Below are positions 47,254 through 55,731 of a stretch of DNA of 64,000 bases, piece by piece. Position numbers and translations under genes: made by a program. Numbering within the stretch: position 1 is the first letter of the stretch; every line of letters starts with the position of its first letter. Origin of the DNA: Paenibacillus hexagrammi (GTDB lineage: Bacteria > Bacillota > Bacilli > Paenibacillales > NBRC-103111); NCBI RefSeq assembly GCF_021513275.1, contig NZ_CP090978.1:248001-312000 (forward strand), written 5' to 3'. Under the pieces are notes generated by a model. That model was not told where the DNA came from. It saw only the letters and a program-made list of their open reading frames with translations, and did not search any database.

Positions 47254-47694
47254 CTCACTCTGTACGTTTCAGTTTTGATAGTACCATTAATTTTATCGTT
47301 TATCAATAAATAATTATTGATATTTGTTATATCTTTGTTGTTAAAGCTGAATTGTAGACTGTCTAGACGAGGCGGGCATCCAATCGGACAGGAAGGTTTA
47401 GTTTGGGGTGCCACAGCACAAAGCGCATCAAGATTTCGAGATCATCATGCAGAAGCAAGCATGAAAGAATAATAGTGTTGTCGAAATTAGCTAATTAAAT
47501 AATAACAAATAATAACAAAATTAGGGCGAAAAAGTACAATAAAAGATAAATGAAACCATTTTCTTTCTGTATTTATAGGAGTAAACTTCCAATGTAACCG
47601 TTTTTACAGAGTGGTCAAAAAGTTTTTTTGTTATTTTTCAATATGTTTGTTATTGTCTGTTAGCGTCTACTAAACTGTAATAGGGAGGCTTTAC
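47254..47694. other. Divergent intergenic region, AT-rich promoter DNA
   Basis: No gene is visible. The stretch holds direct repeats of AATAATAACAA at about 47500-47520. A weak cre-like sequence, TGTAACCGTTTTTA at about 47593-47606 (12 of 14), lies about 90 bases before the mannanase start. The promoters of the DUF2975 operon (minus) and the mannanase (plus) must lie here, but I could not fix their boxes. Confidence 0.35.
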
Positions 47695-50600
47695 ATGAAG
47701 AAGAATCGCAAATGGATCACGATCTCTACGTCTGCCGCCATGCTCATGTCGATGGTAGCTCCTGCATATGGACAAACGGAGGCCGCCGTTTCAACGGACC
47801 TTGCAGACCACTGGGCACAGGCCAGTATCCATAAATGGATGACTAGCGGAGTCTTTCATGGATACGAAGACGGTACTTTCCGACCGGATCAGGGGATTAC
47901 GAGGGCTGAGCTTGTTACCATTTTGAACGGCATATTTGGTTTCTATGAAAAAGCGGAGCAACCCTTCGATGATGTTCCTCTATCTGCTTGGTACAAGGAC
48001 GCGGTATCTATCGCTAAGCAAGCGGGCTACTATCAGGGATTCCCCGGAAACTTAGCCAAAGCGGAAACGGACATAACACGTGAAGATGCCATTGTTCTGC
48101 TGGCCAGAGCGTTTGAGAAGAGCGCCGCAGGCGAGGCAGCACTGCAGTACACGGATAAAGGCGATATCAAGTCCTATGCACTTGAAGCGGTTCAAGCGCT
48201 TGCTGAAAGTGTAAGCGGTTACGAGGACGGCTCGTTCCGCCCGCAAGGCTCGATCACAAGAGCAGAGCTTGTTACATGGATCGATAAATTAATTGCTGCC
48301 TATTATTCAGCTGAGGGAACCGTGATCGGCGGGACGATTAACGGGGATGCCGTTATCAATCATGAGGGCGTTGTTCTTAAGGATGCGGTCATCTCCGGCG
48401 ATTTGTATCTGACCGCGGGAATCGGCAGCGGCGAAGTGACGCTGGACCATGTCGTGGTGAAGGGCACGACCTATGTGTCAGGCGGCGGAGATCACACGAT
48501 TATTTTCAACAATGCTACGCTGGGCAATGTGAATGTGAACCGGAAGGAAGGCTCGGTACGTGTTTTGACGCAAGGAGTGACGAAGATTGGCAGCCTGTCC
48601 GCGAACAGCGAATCCAAGCTCGAGCTGGGCAAGGGGACGACGATTAGCCGTGTAGAGGCCAATAAGCCGGTAGCGCTGATAGTCGGTGAAGGGGCTGCTA
48701 TCGAGCATTTGAAGCTGAATACAGCGGCTCAGGGCACGACGATTGAAGGTCAGGGCACCATTACCAAAGCCGATGTACAAGCCGAGGGAGTCAAGTTCAA
48801 CGGTAAGCCGGTCGAGAAGGGCAGCAAGGTCACCGTTGATAAAGGGACGGCAGCACCTGCGGCTGAAGCAGCAACGCCATCAGGGAACGGAAGCAGCGGT
48901 GGAAGCAGTGGCGGAAGCGGTGGAAACAGTGGGGGCAGCAGCGGAGGCAGCAGCGGAGGAGACAACGGAAGCAGCGGCCGGGTGGAGAATCTCGTAGACA
49001 GCCAGGCGACAGAGGCTGCGAAATCGCTGTTTGCTTATCTGGAAGACACCCGTGGACAGCAAGTGCTCTTCGGCCATCAGCATACAACGGATGTCGGCTT
49101 CACCTTTAGCGATATGACGGGTGAGCATTCCGATGTGAAGACAGCTACAGGTGACTTCCCGGCGGTTTTTGGCTGGGATACGCTAAGCTTGGAAGGCAAG
49201 GAGAAGCCGGGCGTGTCCGGCGATCCGGAACAGAGCAGGGCGAACCTGATTGATCTGATGCAAAAAGCGCACCGGGAAGGCGGCATCATTGCCTTAAGCT
49301 CTCACATGCCGAACTTTGTAACGGGCGGCAGCTTTAATGATACGTCCGGGGATGTCGTGGAACACATTTTGCCGGGAGGGGACAAGAACGCGGAGTTCAA
49401 TGTTTTTCTGGATCAAATCGCAGCTCTTGCGGACAATCTGAAGGACGATAACGGCGAGCTGATTCCGATTCTGTTCCGTCCGTTCCACGAGCAAAACGGT
49501 GGCTGGTTCTGGTGGGGAGCCCAAACCACTTCGACAAGCCAATATGTAGAGATTTACCGCTATGCGGTCGAATATTTACGAGATCAGAAGCATGTGCATA
49601 ACCTGCTGTACGTATTTTCTCCTAACGGCACCTTTGGCGGCAACCAGGAGACATATTTGAAGACATATCCGGGAGATGACTATGTCGATATTCTCGGCAT
49701 GGACCAGTACGACAACCAAAGTTCCCCCGGAACGACGGCTTTCCTGAACAATATGGTCGGCGACTTGGCGATGATCTCAAAGCTCGCTGATGCCAAAGGG
49801 AAGATCGCGACCTTCTCTGAGTTCGGATACAGTCCAAGCGGTATGAAAACGACAGGCAATGGTGACCTGCACTGGTTCACCGATGTATTGAATGCGATTA
49901 AGGCGGACCCGGATGCCAAGCGCATCGCCTACATGCAAACCTGGGCGAACTTTAACCTGAACGGCAACTTATTCGTCCCATATAAAGACGTGGAAACCTT
50001 CGAGCCGAAGAGTCACGAGCTGCTTGGCGACTTCGTTGATTTTTACAATGATCCCTACACAGCCTTCAGCAAAGAAGTAGGTACCGTTTATAATAAACAG
50101 CTGACTGCCGCAACAGAGCAGCCGTTCATGCACATTGCTTCACCGGTTGAACAAAGCACCGTCCGAAGCGCTACAACCAAGATCAGGGCGAGAGTGCTGA
50201 ATCAAACTCCAGCAAAAGTCGTCTACATAGCGGAAGGCTCCACGGAGGAGGTTCCGATGACCCTGGATGAGGAGGGCTACTATTCCGCTGATTGGTCGCC
50301 TGCGGCTGCTTACAATGGCAAGACGACTACGTTTACCGTGAAAGTGTATGGGGCCGATCAAGCTGTTACAAATGAGCAGACGAATACCGTGTTCGTCAAA
50401 GTAAATGAGATCTTGATGAATGAATTAACGTTTGACAATGGCATAGAAGGGGTTCAAAATAACGGCTCCTGGTCCGGGGAAGCGGGGAACGGCACCGCCA
50501 TCACAACCGGCTTTGAGAGCGAGGCGGCGGACGGCAACGGACTGCTCAAAATCAACACCACGGGTCTTGTGTCGACCGATACCTGGCAGGAGCTGAAGCT

Positions 50601-51993
50601 GGAGCTTCCGGGCATCAAGGATTTGGTCAGCTTGCCAGATGTAAAGCGGGTTAAATTGGATGTATATGTACCGGTGTCAGCCGGCAGCCAGAACGCGGAT
50701 GCGGCCCTCAGAGGTATTGTGCAGCTGCCTCCGGATTGGTCGGATAGCGGCAAATACGGCATGAATTCGACGTATAAAAAGCTGTCCGAGCTGGAGCAAA
50801 TCACCATTGCCGGGCAAGCCATGTATAAGTATCCGATCAGCATCGATCTGACCGATCCGCAAAAATCGGCGGAGGCAGCCTCCTTGGCGATTTCCATTGT
50901 CGGCAGCGGACTTTCGCTGGATGGTCCTATCTATGTAGATAACATCGGGCTGTACAGCGTGTACGTGGAAGCTCCGACTGACCCGGCTGTTGTCGATACG
51001 TTCGAGGCCTACCAAGGCAGCAGTGATGCCTTAAGAATGAAATTCATTGGTGCTAGCGGAGACGGTGTGACCGTATCGCTCGATAGCGCGAACAAGCAAT
51101 CCGGCAATTACGGGATGAAATATGACTACAAGCTGGCGGGAGCGGGCTATGCGGGTGCAACCAAAACGCTTGGCGGTGTGGATTGGTCCAAATTTAATCA
51201 GCTGCAGGCCTGGATGAAGACAGACGGCATGAATCAGAAGCTCGTCATCCAGTTGAAAGTGGATGGAGGCTACTATGAGTACTATCCTTCGACTGCAAGC
51301 ACGGAAGGCCGTTTGGAGCAGATGGCATTCAATCAATTTGTGCCTGTTCACGGAGCGACGGGAACCTTAACGAAAGAAAAATTGAAAAATGTTCAGGAAT
51401 TTTCGATTTACACGAATGCTGTTAATGGAGCTATGATGAACAGCACGTTCTATTTTGACGATATGAAGGCGGTTTACGACGCGGCCTCCGGCAGTGTGCC
51501 TAATGGCGGCACGGGATCGGGCAGTATGCCTCATGAAGCGGGGACCTTGTATGACTTTGAGACCGATGTGCAGGGCTGGGGCGTGAGTGCTTCTGAGAAT
51601 CACGCGGATGCCACAGCTCCTTCGGTAACCTCCGATGTGTACACATCAGGGAGTCAAGCGCTGCAATCCGAGTTTTCTTTATCAGGCACAAGCTTTGAGC
51701 TGTATAAAGAGGAGTCATTCGACTTCTCAGGCGTGCAGCAGCTCTCGGCAAAGGTGAAATTGTCGGCGGGCAACGCCAAGGCGCGGCTGTATATCAAGAC
51801 AGGAAGCAACTGGGCATGGTACGATTCAGGGACTCCTGCTGCCGTGGATGCGAGCGGGTTCGTAACGCTTACGATTCCTTTGACAGGAGTCACCGATCTG
51901 GATGCTGTCAAAGCGATAGGCGTCAAGCTGGAGGATATCAGCGGTTCAGGAACGGCAAACGTGTATGTGGATGAGATTGCGCTGAGCAACTAA
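47695..51993 (+). CDS. SLH-anchored GH26 beta-mannanase, multimodular
   Basis: This 1432-residue cell-surface enzyme cleaves beta-1,4-mannan. In order it has a signal peptide (to about residue 26), three SLH motifs (about 35-200, for example ADHWAQASIHKWMTSGVFHG) that bind cell-wall polymer, and a repetitive strand-rich region (about 210-390). A Ser/Gly linker and the GH26 barrel (about 430-795) follow. The acid/base Glu599 is in FRPFHEQNGGWFWWG and the nucleophile Glu709 in TFSEFGYSPSG. Then come an Ig-like segment, a CBM27-like module (about 905-1090), a CBM11-like module (about 1100-1262) and a further carbohydrate-binding-like module (about 1282-1432). N-terminal SLH placement keeps the catalytic part outward. 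A terminator follows. Confidence 0.92.
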   Translation: MKKNRKWITISTSAAMLMSMVAPAYGQTEAAVSTDLADHWAQASIHKWMTSGVFHGYEDGTFRPDQGITRAELVTILNGIFGFYEKAEQPFDDVPLSAWYKDAVSIAKQAGYYQGFPGNLAKAETDITREDAIVLLARAFEKSAAGEAALQYTDKGDIKSYALEAVQALAESVSGYEDGSFRPQGSITRAELVTWIDKLIAAYYSAEGTVIGGTINGDAVINHEGVVLKDAVISGDLYLTAGIGSGEVTLDHVVVKGTTYVSGGGDHTIIFNNATLGNVNVNRKEGSVRVLTQGVTKIGSLSANSESKLELGKGTTISRVEANKPVALIVGEGAAIEHLKLNTAAQGTTIEGQGTITKADVQAEGVKFNGKPVEKGSKVTVDKGTAAPAAEAATPSGNGSSGGSSGGSGGNSGGSSGGSSGGDNGSSGRVENLVDSQATEAAKSLFAYLEDTRGQQVLFGHQHTTDVGFTFSDMTGEHSDVKTATGDFPAVFGWDTLSLEGKEKPGVSGDPEQSRANLIDLMQKAHREGGIIALSSHMPNFVTGGSFNDTSGDVVEHILPGGDKNAEFNVFLDQIAALADNLKDDNGELIPILFRPFHEQNGGWFWWGAQTTSTSQYVEIYRYAVEYLRDQKHVHNLLYVFSPNGTFGGNQETYLKTYPGDDYVDILGMDQYDNQSSPGTTAFLNNMVGDLAMISKLADAKGKIATFSEFGYSPSGMKTTGNGDLHWFTDVLNAIKADPDAKRIAYMQTWANFNLNGNLFVPYKDVETFEPKSHELLGDFVDFYNDPYTAFSKEVGTVYNKQLTAATEQPFMHIASPVEQSTVRSATTKIRARVLNQTPAKVVYIAEGSTEEVPMTLDEEGYYSADWSPAAAYNGKTTTFTVKVYGADQAVTNEQTNTVFVKVNEILMNELTFDNGIEGVQNNGSWSGEAGNGTAITTGFESEAADGNGLLKINTTGLVSTDTWQELKLELPGIKDLVSLPDVKRVKLDVYVPVSAGSQNADAALRGIVQLPPDWSDSGKYGMNSTYKKLSELEQITIAGQAMYKYPISIDLTDPQKSAEAASLAISIVGSGLSLDGPIYVDNIGLYSVYVEAPTDPAVVDTFEAYQGSSDALRMKFIGASGDGVTVSLDSANKQSGNYGMKYDYKLAGAGYAGATKTLGGVDWSKFNQLQAWMKTDGMNQKLVIQLKVDGGYYEYYPSTASTEGRLEQMAFNQFVPVHGATGTLTKEKLKNVQEFSIYTNAVNGAMMNSTFYFDDMKAVYDAASGSVPNGGTGSGSMPHEAGTLYDFETDVQGWGVSASENHADATAPSVTSDVYTSGSQALQSEFSLSGTSFELYKEESFDFSGVQQLSAKVKLSAGNAKARLYIKTGSNWAWYDSGTPAAVDASGFVTLTIPLTGVTDLDAVKAIGVKLEDISGSGTANVYVDEIALSN

Positions 51994-52007
51994 AGAAGCT
52001 GTAAGCG

Positions 52008-52036
52008 GCCGGGGAGGAAGCTCCTCGGCTTTTTTA
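52008..52036 (+). terminator. Rho-independent terminator of the mannanase gene
   Basis: GCCGGGGAG (52008-52016) pairs with CTCCTCGGC (52021-52029) with minor mismatch, followed by six T. Confidence 0.85.
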
Positions 52037-52084
52037 GAAATCTAAGCGAATCTATAAGTTTCACTCCATAAATTCGGCTTACAT

Positions 52085-52133
52085 TTTTATAAACGTTCTC
52101 GTCATTAAAGGACGGAGTAAGCCGTTTATCTCA
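52085..52133 (+). repeat. Dispersed palindromic repeat, copy 3
   Basis: ATAAACGTTCTCGTC, ATTAAAG and GACGGAGTAAGCCGTTTAT repeat the elements at 25222-25271 and 45949-45998. It lies about 50 bases after the mannanase terminator. Confidence 0.75.
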
Positions 52134-52286
52134 ACTGCCGGTCAAGTCGTGATGAAGGGCTCAACAGTTTTCGATGATTGGCAGCAGTTAGCCTCTCACC
52201 AAATTGCCCTATGGTTAAAAAATGCTTACGATACACAGCAATTTTATATAAAATAGAGGTATCAAACGTGTAAAGGTAGGCTTCTA

Positions 52287-54921
52287 GTGGAACTTACAGC
52301 GATAGAGATGTTCAAAGGGCTTTCCAATATGGAGTTAGCCAAGCTGCTTGGCAAGCTGGAGAAACGATGGGTGCCCACAGGGGAAGTCTTGTTTGAACAA
52401 GGTGACCCGGCGGAGCATATGTACATCATCGGGAAGGGACGGATTGAGCTCTTTGCTTACAGCGAAGGGAAGAGACAGTCCCTCGCCTTACTGGAAGAAG
52501 GGGAGAGCCTGGGGGAGATGGCGCTCCTTACCGGCGAGACCCGCTCGGCTGCGGCGGTGGCGGCTGCGGATGCCATGCTCTATGTCATAGATCGTGAGAC
52601 ATTCGACGCTTTGATCTCCGAGCATGCGATCCTTTCCTCCTATTTCATTCGGCTGCTGTCGCAAAGACTTGTGGCCACGAACGATAAGCTTCAGGAGTCG
52701 CAGGAATCCAAGTCGGACTGGCTTCTGCGTGAGCTAGAGGGACTTCCGGAACCAGCTATACGCTTCCTATGCTGGAGCGCAGAGATACCTTCTATTACCA
52801 CAGGGATTCTCACTTATACGTATCAGAAATCCCTCTCAGAAATGATGGAGGCATATCCGAAGCTGAGTGACTGGCTGATATCGACATCTGCCGCCAAGGA
52901 CCCCGGCGAGATTCGTTTGTCGGCTTCGGTCAGGCCGATTGTATCCAACCTGGGTACGGATAGGTTCGGATACGAAGTCAAAGCGCAGTGGCGCGAGGAA
53001 GCGCTGGCCTATTACCTGCGTGCCAAAGAATGGCGGGCCGCTTTGCTGCTGAGGATGGACGCAGGCAATTGGCCTGCGGCACTGGATATCGCAGAGCAGG
53101 CTTGGCGCGAAGGAGCGGCGGAGCAGCAAGACTCGATATATGAGCTGCTGGTGCGCTGTCCGGAACAACTGATTGCGGAAAGATTCGATGTGCTGCAGGG
53201 CTACATTCCATACTGCAAGTTGAATGCGCCGGAGCTGGGGCTTTCTGTGATTGAGCGTGCGCTGGCGCTAGGAACAGCGGTATTTTTCCCAGGGCAGCTG
53301 GTTTCCTTGTATGAGTGGGGGGCGGCGTTGTGTCAATCGCTGAATCGCAAGCAGCAGGCGCTGGAATATCTGCAAATGGCGGAGAGCATGACGGTCTCCA
53401 TGTCACAAGGCGCATCCGCGGGAGCAGCGAGAAGACTAGGACCGGCAGTACAATCTGGCAAAGCAAAAGCTAGCGGCGGGCAGGAGCAAGCTCTTTGCCG
53501 AACGGGCTGCACGCTTGATCGGACGGAATCAACGGACGACCCTGATAACCGTTTTGCTCGCCGCATTATGCCTGTCCGCCTGTCACTACATGCCTCCGCT
53601 CGGCGGTTTGTCCCGCTCTGCTATGGATTTTATCGGTATCGGGCTTGCGGCCGTGGTGTTCTGGATTGTGGGCATTATCCCCGACTATATTGTGGCGCTG
53701 GGCATGGTCATGCTGTGGGTTCTTAATGGAATTGCAGCGCCGGAAGCGGCATTGTCCGGCTTTGGAACGCCGACCTGGCTGTACATGATTTGCATCATGG
53801 GGCTCAGCGCTGTCGTCACCAAGTCCGGCATCTTGTATCGGTTTTCGCTGCATATGTTGAAGAGATTCCCTTCTCATTACAGAGGGCAGCTATGGGGAAT
53901 TGTAGCTGGAGGCATACTGCTGAATCCGCTGATTCCGTCCTCTTCGTCTAAGGTCTCGCTCGGTGTGCCGATTGCGCAGACGATCTCTGAATCCATGGGA
54001 TTCAGGGAGAGAGACCAAGGATCAGCGGGTCTGGGGCTTGCCGCCATGATTTTTTACGGATTTACGGCCCCTTTTGTCATGATGGGCTCCTATACGAATG
54101 TTATGGCATTCGGACTAGTCGCGTCGACTGGGCAGTCCGTCACGTGGCTGCAATGGGCGCTGTATGCGCTGCCGGCATTCCTCGTATTCGCGGGTGTCAT
54201 GCTGGCCGTACTGAGGATCTTGTTCAAACATACGGCACCTGCCAAGGAAATCTCCGGCAGTGTTCTCGATCAGCAGCTGGCGCTGCTGGGGCCCTTGTCG
54301 AAGGAAGAACGAATAGCCTTGTCTACGGTGCTCGGCTGCGTCCTCTTGATGATCCTGCAGCCGCTGCATGGGATCGACAGCACCTGGATTCTGCTTGTCG
54401 GCTTCGCCGTGCTGGTCATTAGCGGCGTGCTGGACAGGCAAACCTTAACGTCTGGCATCGATTGGACATTCCTGTTATTTCTTGGCGTGGCGTTCAGCTT
54501 CTCAACCGTTGCTTCTGAGCTGGGCATCGTCGATGCGCTGTCCGCCTTTTTGGGCGAGCATATGACCACATTCATTGCCAGTCCGGCACTTTTTCTGATT
54601 GCAGTGATTCTTATCTCCTTCCTTGTCACCATCGTGGTGAGGGACGACCCGGCCGTCATTTTGCTTGTTACTGCCTTACTGCCGCTTGCGCAGCAGGCCG
54701 GCATTCATCCATGGATTCTTGTTTTTGTCATTTTGTTATCGACTGACCCGTTCTTTTTCTCGTATCAATCTCCTACCTACTTAACGGCTTATTACAGCTC
54801 GGAGGGCAAAGCCTTCAGCCATCGGCAGGGGCAGCGAATCGCGATAGGCTACGCTGCTGCGGTCATCGCGTTAGCGGTGCTCTGCGTGCCGTATTGGAAA
54901 TGGCTGCACTTGATTCATTAG
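52287..54921 (+). CDS. cNMP-binding domain fused to SLC13-type anion transporter, frameshifted
   Basis: This reads as one protein of about 878 residues. The N-terminal cyclic-nucleotide-binding fold (about 1-130) has FEQGDPAEHMYIIGKGRIEL and LGEMALLTGETRSAAAVAA. A helical middle region (about 140-390) follows, with YYLRAKEWRAALLLRMDAGN and repeat-like helices. The C-terminal half is an SLC13/DASS-type permease with about ten helices and LNPLIPSSSSKVSLGVPIAQ. The first frame drifts to 53726. The other frame gives YNLAKQKLAAGRSKLFAERA and enters the first helix, with no stop after the junction, so one base is extra near 53445. Binding of a nucleotide or other ligand may gate uptake of dicarboxylates or similar anions; the substrate is unknown. 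Confidence 0.8.
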
Positions 54922-54937
54922 CAGGTACCGACAAACA

Positions 54938-54984
54938 AAGAGGGTGTCCCATAAGTCATTAAATGACTGAGGGAGGCCCTCTTA
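54938..54984. repeat. Nested palindrome after the transporter gene
   Basis: AAGAGGG pairs with CCCTCTT, and within it AGTCATT pairs with AATGACT. It can end the transporter mRNA, but no T run follows. GAGGGTGTCCCA within it also occurs, inverted, at 2728-2740; such ends are seen in some insertion sequences, so a scar is possible. Confidence 0.4.
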
Positions 54985-55042
54985 ACTATACTTGAATCAG
55001 GAACTCTATTTAAATGATTCCACCCCAATTTTACGAATTGGC

Positions 55043-55243
55043 TTAATCGGCTGCAAACTGGAGTAGCAGCTTCCCTCGTGTCACCCCCTTTTCCAAAACC
55101 CGGAGCGCCTCATTCGCCTTCTCAGCGGGATAAATACCATAAATGTCTGAACGAACTTCTTGTCTGGCGAGCATTTGAAGAGCCTCCAGCGTTCGTCTAC
55201 CTACCTGCGCAGGAAATGCATCGCTATACGATCCCAGTTGGAA
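55043..55243 (-). pseudogene. C-terminal remnant of a zinc-type alcohol dehydrogenase/quinone reductase
   Basis: Read on minus, a 66-residue stretch bounded upstream by a stop gives QVGRRTLEALQMLARQEVRS, then IYGIYPAEKANEALRVLEKG and VTRGKLLLQFAAD. This is the classic C-terminus of medium-chain dehydrogenase/reductase proteins (EANEAL...RGKLLL). The first 250 or so residues are absent. It is a relic left after a deletion. Confidence 0.65.
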
Positions 55244-55250
55244 CTACGCA

Positions 55251-55358
55251 ATGACCGACTTGTTCGATGACGGACGTTCTGTTTATGAGATGTGCATGCA
55301 TGTATTCAATCAGTCATTGCAAGCCGTTAAACAGGGGCTATCTCTCTTAACTTCATAA
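55251..55358 (+). pseudogene. Possible second gene remnant (35 residues)
   Basis: An open frame gives MTDLFDDGRSVYEMCMHVFN and ends QSLQAVKQGLSLLTS. It starts directly where the dehydrogenase remnant breaks off and has no ribosome-binding site. Its upstream frame reads YDPSWNYA, so it may be the C-terminus of a lost gene. I do not recognise the family. Confidence 0.3.
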
Positions 55359-55462
55359 TTCATCACGGTATCCTGTGATATTTTACCAAAGCGTGACTCC
55401 CCTGAAAAACCCCCTCTCTCCGCGAATAAATATGAAAAAGCCCAAAGCGGAGGAGAGCGCTA

Positions 55463-55648
55463 ATGACGATTCAGGATTTGCGAAAAAGAATGGATTTTAT
55501 GAAATATTTGGGGTTCGATGAATCGAAGAAAATGTGGGTCTACTCTTATTCCAATTGCACTCATCACCAAGCCTATGGCATCATCGCAGGCAAACTCACC
55601 GTTGTGAAATTATCATCGCTGCAGGGATTGAATTTTACAATAATGTAA
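55463..55648 (+). CDS. Small protein of unknown function (61 residues)
   Basis: GGAGGAG lies about 8 bases before the ATG. The product begins MTIQDLRKRMDFMKYLGFDE and ends with KLTVVKLSSLQGLNFTIM. It has no signal peptide or membrane helix. The good ribosome-binding site supports a real gene, but I see no family features. Confidence 0.5.
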   Translation: MTIQDLRKRMDFMKYLGFDESKKMWVYSYSNCTHHQAYGIIAGKLTVVKLSSLQGLNFTIM

Positions 55649-55690
55649 AAAGATTATAGTGATTGCCGAATTTCCAATAAGGATAACGAT

Positions 55691-55731
55691 AAACAAGCTC
55701 ACATCGGCCTTTATCCGATGTGAGCTTGTTT
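55691..55731. terminator. Bidirectional terminator overlapping the GGDEF/EAL gene end
   Basis: AAACAAGCTCACATCGG (55691-55707) and CCGATGTGAGCTTGTTT (55715-55731) form a perfect 17-bp stem. Its right arm encodes the last residues (NKQAHIG) of the minus-strand GGDEF/EAL protein. Confidence 0.8.

Noticed and set aside
53515..54921. Independent SLC13 permease gene starting at TTG 53515
   Set aside because: The frame is open well upstream as YNLAKQKLAAGRSKLFAERA, without a ribosome-binding site, so it belongs to the fusion protein.
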